Shown: piece by piece, positions 37,141 through 39,441 of the stretch | Position numbering within the stretch: the first letter of the stretch is position 1 | Layout: every line of letters starts with the position of its first letter | NCBI GenBank assembly: GCA_030645535.1 | Contig: JAUSNM010000088.1 | Location: forward strand, 1 to 39,441 | Length of the DNA: 39,441 bases | Origin: Gallionella sp. | GTDB lineage: Bacteria; Pseudomonadota; Gammaproteobacteria; Burkholderiales; Gallionellaceae | Reading direction: 5' to 3' | The notes under the pieces: generated by a model | The model's database searches: none | What the model was told of the DNA's origin: nothing | What the model saw: the letters and a program-made list of their open reading frames with translations, nothing else | Position numbers and translations under genes: made by a program

Positions 37141-38040
37141 TCAGGTTTTTGCTGATTTATTGTAGTCAGCCAGCGCCGCAGCCACTTGCCCGGTCGGATT
37201 GGCAGCATCGCCGCTACCGAACTCCTGCTGCAAGGCGTCCTTGTTATCGGTAACGTAATCGATGCCGCGATCAAGGTTGTCGAGCTGTTTCGAGAAAAAA
37301 TTGCCCTCAGATACGAGCAGGCTTGCCGATTTGGCGAAATTTGTGCCAAATTCCACAATGGTGTTGACGGTGCCCTGCCTGTTGGCAGACAGCATCGAGT
37401 CCAGTTTTGCGGTATCCATCGCTGCCAGATGCGTCTGCGGATCAATCTCGATGCCCAGATCACCCATGCCACGCACGCCCTCCCCGGCGCCAAAGAAGCG
37501 GCTTTTAATATTCTGCTCCAGCTCGTATTGAGCAACCTGCGCCGCCTGCGTGCCAGCCAACAATCCGCCCTGCTGAATATCAGGGTTAAAGCGCCTGATC
37601 CAGTTGTTGTATTGCCCGACAAAACCCAGCAAGCGGAGCTTGATGCTGTCATTACCGGTCGCAATACCGCCCAGATTCTGACCAGCCTCCTGCATCTGCG
37701 AGACGGCGGCTTTCATCTGATTCAACTCTGAATATTGAGCCTTGAAAGCAACATCCAGGTTATTGATAACACTCATCATCTTGTATGCGGACTCAGGGTC
37801 GGGCAGCGCCATATTGCGCCCCGTGGCAGAGAGGCCTTTTATGCCGCTTGTCGGAGATAGAGGACCGCTTTGACTAATCGAGGATAACGGTGAGGAGAGA
37901 AGTGGATCGGTGCCGTTTGCAAGCAAAAGCTGGAACAGATTGTCCCACGCACCATCATTTTTTGAGCCGGCAACTGAGCTCATCATTGAACTTAAAACCT
38001 GCGCCTTCAAGGGTGCAATAGAATCTGGCGGGATCGTCAT
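37141..38040 (-). CDS. protein with FliD C-terminal-like region
   Basis: 299 residues from the ATG at 38040 with a good GGGAG ribosome site. The N-terminal 80 residues are Ser/Pro/Leu-rich and low in pattern. The middle is helical with Gln/Ala-rich coils. Residues about 190-280 (MGDLGIEIDPQTHLAAMDTAKLDSMLSANRQ and so on) resemble the C-terminal part of flagellar filament cap protein FliD, which has the same GI...G.L..D..KL..al..N pattern. The N-terminal FliD domain is absent. It may bind filament-like partners or be a stand-alone relic. It lies directly upstream of hypC on the same strand. Confidence 0.6.
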   Translation of the reverse strand: MTIPPDSIAPLKAQVLSSMMSSVAGSKNDGAWDNLFQLLLANGTDPLLSSPLSSISQSGPLSPTSGIKGLSATGRNMALPDPESAYKMMSVINNLDVAFKAQYSELNQMKAAVSQMQEAGQNLGGIATGNDSIKLRLLGFVGQYNNWIRRFNPDIQQGGLLAGTQAAQVAQYELEQNIKSRFFGAGEGVRGMGDLGIEIDPQTHLAAMDTAKLDSMLSANRQGTVNTIVEFGTNFAKSASLLVSEGNFFSKQLDNLDRGIDYVTDNKDALQQEFGSGDAANPTGQVAAALADYNKSAKT

Positions 38041-38310
38041 GTGCTTACTCCCTGGTTATTTACGTGAGATCGTGACAACGCTGCGAGCAGATTACCATAA
38101 CTTCGTTTTCCTCTCACCGTGCGAGATAACTTATCAACTGAAGATGGCAGCAAACCTGTAAGCCTTCAACCTGTCGCCAGGCTCACTACAATGACGCTGA
38201 TCACAAAATGATCCGGCGATACACTGTCCCGGCCTTCAGCTCCTTCAGCCAGACCACGCCCGGCAGTCAACACAATGCAGGCATTGGTGAGCGTTTCCAT
38301 AAACTAATGC

Positions 38311-38760
38311 TCAGTAAGGCTTTCGTCCAAAGAAACGTTCGATTGCCAGCGCATGTCCGCGTTCTTCTGCGGCGAATTCCTCGGCGTGAAGGCGTATCTG
38401 CAAATCTGCTGTTGTACGCGCTATTTCCTCGTAAAAGACGACCGCGCACATTTCGGCTGCATGCGCCAGTGACATGACGCCGTCAAGATCGAAAGGGCCT
38501 TCTGAATCCTTCAGGTTCGGCGTTTCGGTGTTGCTACCAGGCCACGAGGCGACGATGCCGTGAATATCAGTTGAATCGTCGAAACCAGCACGTCTCATGG
38601 CGGTATCCCTGTGCAGGCTGCAGAAGCCAGCCATTTCGCCAAAAAACTCGGCGGCATCGTGATTACCCAGAACCTTCATCAGTTCTACTAATTTCAGGTA
38701 AGCCTCCTCGGTCTCTAACTCAAGTTTCACGGCATGCGCAAGAAAAGTACAAACATCCAT
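38311..38760 (-). CDS. ferritin-like/rubrerythrin-like domain protein
   Basis: 149 residues, mostly helical. Helix 1 has ELETEEAYLKL, another has FFGEMAGFCSLHRDTA, and the C-terminal pair has HAAEMCAVVFYEEIART and HAEEFAAEERGHALAIE. The repeated E-xx-H/E-xx-E pairs are the di-iron ligand pattern of rubrerythrin-like four-helix bundles. No rubredoxin tail is present. A peroxidase or O2-protection role would suit the neighbouring hydrogenase maturation genes, but that is inference. It is separated from the FliD-like gene by 270 bases in which I see no gene. Confidence 0.8.
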   Translation of the reverse strand: MDVCTFLAHAVKLELETEEAYLKLVELMKVLGNHDAAEFFGEMAGFCSLHRDTAMRRAGFDDSTDIHGIVASWPGSNTETPNLKDSEGPFDLDGVMSLAHAAEMCAVVFYEEIARTTADLQIRLHAEEFAAEERGHALAIERFFGRKPY

Positions 38761-39206
38761 TTTATCAACCCTTTTTTAATAGTTACAATCTAACGGGGAT
38801 TGCAGTGTCTGCGCCACAGCTACAGAGAATTCCGGCAAGCGGCCCGTCACGGTCAATTTGTCAGGTTACTGAATAAAAATAGCCGGGCGAATGATGGCGC
38901 CGGCGATAAACAGCGACGATCCTGAGAGGATTGAGCATAAAATTTCCATCCGTTTCATCCTCGCGTTCATTTACTCATTCTTGATTTTGGCTTCCCATAT
39001 TACAGCCCGCTGACTACCCTGATTTTTTATCAATTTCACATCAGTTGTGGGTTAAAGGCGAAGGGCCGCTGTTGGCACGCCGTCCATCATTTGCATCACT
39101 CCAAGGCAGTCACCGTTCACGGGCAGCACCCGCCACTGAGCGGATGCTCGTAAAACCGTTTTCTGCGCCAGCACGTATTGCCAACTCCCCTCACCGCTCC
39201 TGTAGA
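38761..39206. other. intergenic region with no clear gene
   Basis: 446 bases between the ferritin-like gene and the sensor kinase end. It must hold the promoter of the ferritin-like gene (AT-rich just before 38760). Apart from a 34-codon frame on the minus strand I see no RNA gene, repeat or convincing reading frame. Confidence 0.4.
38866..38970 (-). CDS. possible small hydrophobic peptide
   Basis: A 34-codon frame, ATG at 38970 and TAA at 38866-38868. The peptide has a Lys/Arg-rich start (MNARMKRMEI) and then one hydrophobic stretch (LCSILSGSSLFIAGAIIRPAIF) that would span the membrane once. There is only a weak ribosome site (GAATGAG). No family is recognised. It may be a chance frame. Confidence 0.2.
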   Translation of the reverse strand: MNARMKRMEILCSILSGSSLFIAGAIIRPAIFIQ

Positions 39207-39441
39207 TTAGTTCGTCTGCAATGCCTTCAGGATGGCAGGATAATCGAAGTTTTTCGCAAGATGAGAAATCGTCCTGTGTAATGTCGGATCAAGAGATGCG
39301 ACTTGCCCGATGGCAGCAGCGATACGCTCATCCTCCAGACTTATCAGGGCATCGTGGAGTTCGCTGCGCAACTCAGCCGGCAACACCGCCAGCATCTCAG
39401 CGGTCAGTGCTGCGGGGCTTTCTTCATTCCCCGGCTCATCG
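39207..39441 (-). CDS. C-terminal end of a probable hybrid sensor histidine kinase (runs off right edge)
   Basis: The frame is open from the right edge to the stop at 39207, giving about 77 residues. The segment LPAELRSELHDALISLEDERIAAAIGQV followed by LHRTISHLAKNFDYPAILKAL is a tail commonly seen at the C-terminus of large hybrid histidine kinases with receiver domains. The sensory, kinase and receiver parts lie outside the window, so the ligand and partner are unknown. The assignment rests only on this tail. Confidence 0.55.
   Translation of the reverse strand, partial: DEPGNEESPAALTAEMLAVLPAELRSELHDALISLEDERIAAAIGQVASLDPTLHRTISHLAKNFDYPAILKALQTN

Noticed and set aside
37134..37664. A 176-codon frame overlapping the FliD-like gene
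   Set aside because: Same strand but a different frame inside 37141-38040; it is Arg/Trp-rich with no ribosome site, while the 299-residue frame has a good one.

Overview
The window looks like chromosomal DNA of a betaproteobacterium, most likely in the Nitrosomonadales/Gallionellaceae area. The reasons are the lysC - tRNA-Ser(GCU) - tRNA-Arg(ACG) arrangement, the protein style of TypA, HU, GlgB and Pgi, and the mix of arsenic resistance, a second (N-type) ATPase, glycogen metabolism and hydrogenase maturation genes. The taxonomic call is inference; there is no rRNA here.

Left edge (1-1.35 kb): an AT-rich AAA ATPase gene runs off the left end. It is followed by a fragment of a tyrosine recombinase that stops in the terminator of a tRNA-Arg gene. 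This looks like one end of a genomic island inserted at the 3' end of tRNA-Arg(ACG). Next come a second, tandemly duplicated tRNA-Arg(ACG), tRNA-Ser(GCU), lysC and typA (1.27-5.0 kb), all on the minus strand, which is ordinary core genome.

5.16-13.04 kb: a long, tightly packed minus-strand arsenic cluster. In transcription order it is arsR, arsC, arsD, arsA, ACR3-type arsB, a small Cys protein, a thioredoxin-CcdA/DsbD-like membrane fusion, a small secreted protein, a bis-heme ferric-reductase-like flavoprotein, a secreted cytochrome b5-like protein, an OsmC C-terminal fragment and a GDCCVxC Cys-rich protein. The 5' half is a classical arsenate reduction and arsenite efflux operon. The 3' half is a redox appendix joined by 1-4 base overlaps, and is the most interesting part of the window.

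13.14-19.73 kb: a complete N-ATPase operon (atpDCQRBEFAG), an alternative F-type, probably ion-pumping ATPase with a Na+-type c subunit in which one ligand position is altered. It is followed by hupB on the plus strand.

20.4-29.0 kb: glycogen and starch metabolism: malQ, a GH57 amylase-like enzyme and glgC (minus), then glgB and pgi (plus). malQ carries a recent-looking 13-bp tandem duplication that shortens its C-terminus.

29.15-34.7 kb: stress-type genes: a conserved membrane protein, an alpha/beta hydrolase, a phosphoribosyltransferase, a Lon-like protease and a Sel1/SPOR protein. 34.7-38.8 kb: hypCDE for NiFe-hydrogenase maturation, preceded by a FliD-like protein and a ferritin-like protein. 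No hydrogenase structural genes are in view. The right edge holds the C-terminus of a probable hybrid sensor kinase.
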